Source: JAYZBC01 sp036339375 (GTDB lineage: Bacteria > Pseudomonadota > Alphaproteobacteria > MPNO01 > UBA2964). Taken from it: a stretch of 64,000 bases of DNA. Below, piece by piece: positions 62,754 to 64,000 of the stretch. The position numbers and the translations under genes are program-made. The notes beneath the pieces are model-generated. The model was not told where the DNA came from. It saw nothing but the letters and a program-made list of their open reading frames with translations, and ran no database searches. Location of the stretch: NCBI GenBank assembly GCA_036339375.1, contig JAYZBC010000086.1:7989-71988 (forward strand), given 5' to 3'. The first letter of the stretch is position 1. The number at the start of each line of letters is the position of its first letter.

Positions 62754-64000
62754 AAACTACGTGGTTGAGTAATAGCCTCCATGGTTTTCTCCGTGTTTTT
62801 TGGTGCAGGTTCTTTTATCTGTTGCTTGACAGGACGTCCCCAACCTTTTTCTCCTACCAATTCCCCTTCTTTTACTATGACCCTGCCTCTAACCAGCGTC
62901 CAGTCAACGGTTGCTGTTGTTTCAAAACCGTGCCACGCCGTAACCTTACTCTTTGAGTGAAGCCTGGATTTATCGATCACATGTCCCTTACTGAGATCTG
63001 CAATAACTAAATCGGCGTCAGAGCCTGGTTGAAGAACACCCTTTGTAGGGTAACAATCCCAAGCAAGGGCAGGGGCTTTAGCTGACCACTGAACATATTG
63101 GTTTATTGTTAGGCGTCCAGCATTTACTTGGGTCAGCATTACTGGCATTTGTGTTTCAACGCCAGGAAATCCACAATCGCATTCCCAAATATTTTCATGA
63201 CTTTTCTCTTCGGGTTGGTGTGGGGCGTGATCTGTAGCAATCATATCTATTGTACCATCACTTAGAGCCTCCCATAATGAATCACCATGCCCTGGTTCCC
63301 GTATAGGCGGATTGACCCGTAATAAGCCACCAAGATTTTTCATATCATCAGTGGTCATCAATAAATAATGTGGACAAGTTTCGACTGTTACATCAACACC
63401 GCGTTTTTTAGCATCTTTCAAAATATATAACGCATCTTTAGAGCTTTTATGAGCAATATGAAGCCGGGCGCCTGTCCATTCTGCAAAAGCTACCGCACGT
63501 CCGACTGCTTCCACAGCACAAATCTCAGGACGTGCGGCAAGATGGGCCAAAGGATCAGTTCGGCCAGCTTTTTCCATACGGTCCTGACGGCGTGCCATTA
63601 TTGATGCATTTTCTGCATGGACTGTACACCGATAGCCATGCTTGGCTAGAATTTCAAAACCTTCAAGCATGGCCCCATCTGAGGGAGCAGGTAAATCCCC
63701 AAACGTATTGCCCATAAAGCATTTAAAACCACTAACACCATTTTCGATTAAATCTTCGAGAACATCGATATTTTTCTCATCTAGTAATCCGTATATACCG
63801 TAATCAACGTATGCCTGTTCAGAGGCTTTTTTTTGTTTGAGTTGCAACGCACTTATGGTCCCAGTTGGCGGATTCGTGTTTGGCATTTCAAATACTGTGG
63901 TCGTGCCGCCACAGACAGCGGCTGCAGTTCCCGTTTCCCAATCTTCCTTATATTCGTATCCGGGTTCACGAAAATGCACATGGCTGTCTACAGCACCCGG
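62750..64000 (-). CDS. Dihydropyrimidinase/allantoinase/dihydroorotase family cyclic amidohydrolase (5' end off window)
   Basis: The 3' portion of a cyclic amidohydrolase gene; the frame runs to the right edge without a start. The visible sequence opens with DSHVHFREPGYEYKED, so only the small N-terminal sub-domain is missing. All canonical metal ligands are present: HVH, the carboxylated Lys in GFKCFMG, His in TVHAEN, His in HIAHKSS and Asp in IATDHAPH. That contrasts with the altered homologue at 7793-9136. The REPGxEYKEDW style is that of allantoinases and dihydroorotases rather than hydantoinases. It converges on the M20 gene with overlapping stop codons, and may be its functional partner. 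Confidence 0.9.
   Translation of the reverse strand, partial: PGAVDSHVHFREPGYEYKEDWETGTAAAVCGGTTTVFEMPNTNPPTGTISALQLKQKKASEQAYVDYGIYGLLDEKNIDVLEDLIENGVSGFKCFMGNTFGDLPAPSDGAMLEGFEILAKHGYRCTVHAENASIMARRQDRMEKAGRTDPLAHLAARPEICAVEAVGRAVAFAEWTGARLHIAHKSSKDALYILKDAKKRGVDVTVETCPHYLLMTTDDMKNLGGLLRVNPPIREPGHGDSLWEALSDGTIDMIATDHAPHQPEEKSHENIWECDCGFPGVETQMPVMLTQVNAGRLTINQYVQWSAKAPALAWDCYPTKGVLQPGSDADLVIADLSKGHVIDKSRLHSKSKVTAWHGFETTATVDWTLVRGRVIVKEGELVGEKGWGRPVKQQIKEPAPKNTEKTMEAITQPRSF

Noticed and set aside
1..64000. tRNA genes, CRISPR arrays, prophage or integrative elements
   Set aside because: No cloverleaf-like segments, regularly spaced repeats, integrases or phage structural genes were noticed on either strand.

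Overview
The window is a gene-dense, low-GC stretch (roughly 40 % by eye) of a free-living proteobacterial chromosome. An alphaproteobacterium, probably marine, fits best. The reasons are the mix of TRAP, tripartite tricarboxylate (TTT) and NMT1/SsuA-type ABC importers, the scavenging style of the enzymes, and a short J-domain protein of the alphaproteobacterial HPDQG type. No rRNA, tRNA, CRISPR array, insertion sequence, integrase, phage gene or recognisable transcriptional regulator was found. The content is almost entirely uptake systems plus oxygenases, hydrolases and amino-group enzymes for small organic acids, aromatic compounds and nitrogenous compounds.

Layout. 1-12.4 kb is a catabolic block: Rieske oxygenase (cut by the left edge), LysE exporter, Cys-rich miniprotein, gentisate-dioxygenase-like cupin, TauD-type dioxygenase, aminotransferase, N-carbamoyl amino acid hydrolase, two Asp/Glu-racemase-superfamily proteins, a cyclic amidohydrolase with a reduced metal site, an ornithine-cyclodeaminase-like protein and a second aminotransferase. 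12.4-25.2 kb holds three carrier operons: TTT with fused TctA-TctB, DctPQM TRAP, and TAXI TRAP. With them lie a VOC protein, a flavin hydroxylase, a SemiSWEET and a 56-residue J-domain protein. 25.3-29.4 kb carries a glutathione peroxidase, small proteins (one a 56-residue zinc ribbon), an alpha/beta hydrolase and an MFS exporter. 29.5-37 kb is a second TTT operon (tctC-tctA-tctB) followed by a bicupin, a D-amino-acid-dehydrogenase-like oxidase and an unrecognised 456-residue protein. 37-43.4 kb has two ACMSD-type amidohydrolases, a third Asp/Glu racemase homologue, an N-acyl-D-amino-acid deacylase and a second TauD-type dioxygenase. 43.6-50.4 kb has an ABC importer and a PhyH/alcohol dehydrogenase/cytoplasmic binding-protein-fold operon. 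50.5-57.3 kb has VOC and flavin monooxygenase genes, a PEP-mutase-family lyase, UbiD with an overlapping 60-residue partner, MsrA and TauE. 57.5-64 kb has a second ornithine-cyclodeaminase homologue, another ABC importer, an M20 hydrolase with altered metal ligands and an intact dihydropyrimidinase/allantoinase-type gene cut by the right edge.

How it fits together. Importers feed oxygenases (ring hydroxylation and cleavage), decarboxylases and lyases, and a set of C-N hydrolases, racemases, oxidases and aminotransferases. The best candidate for an undescribed system is the 1-11 kb block. It pairs a complete set of hydantoin-pathway-like parts (racemase fold, cyclic amidohydrolase, carbamoylase) with ring-cleaving oxygenases, which suggests degradation of an N-heterocycle or an N-carbamoyl/cyclic-imide compound. 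Its cyclic amidohydrolase has lost three of the six canonical metal ligands, so the chemistry is probably not the textbook one. Other unusual signals are a shared Lys-rich C-terminal domain on both TctC proteins, strong hairpins between binding-protein and membrane-component genes in three separate transport operons, and a structured, terminator-like leader upstream of tauE. After the small genes are included, no stretch above 300 bases lacks a gene.
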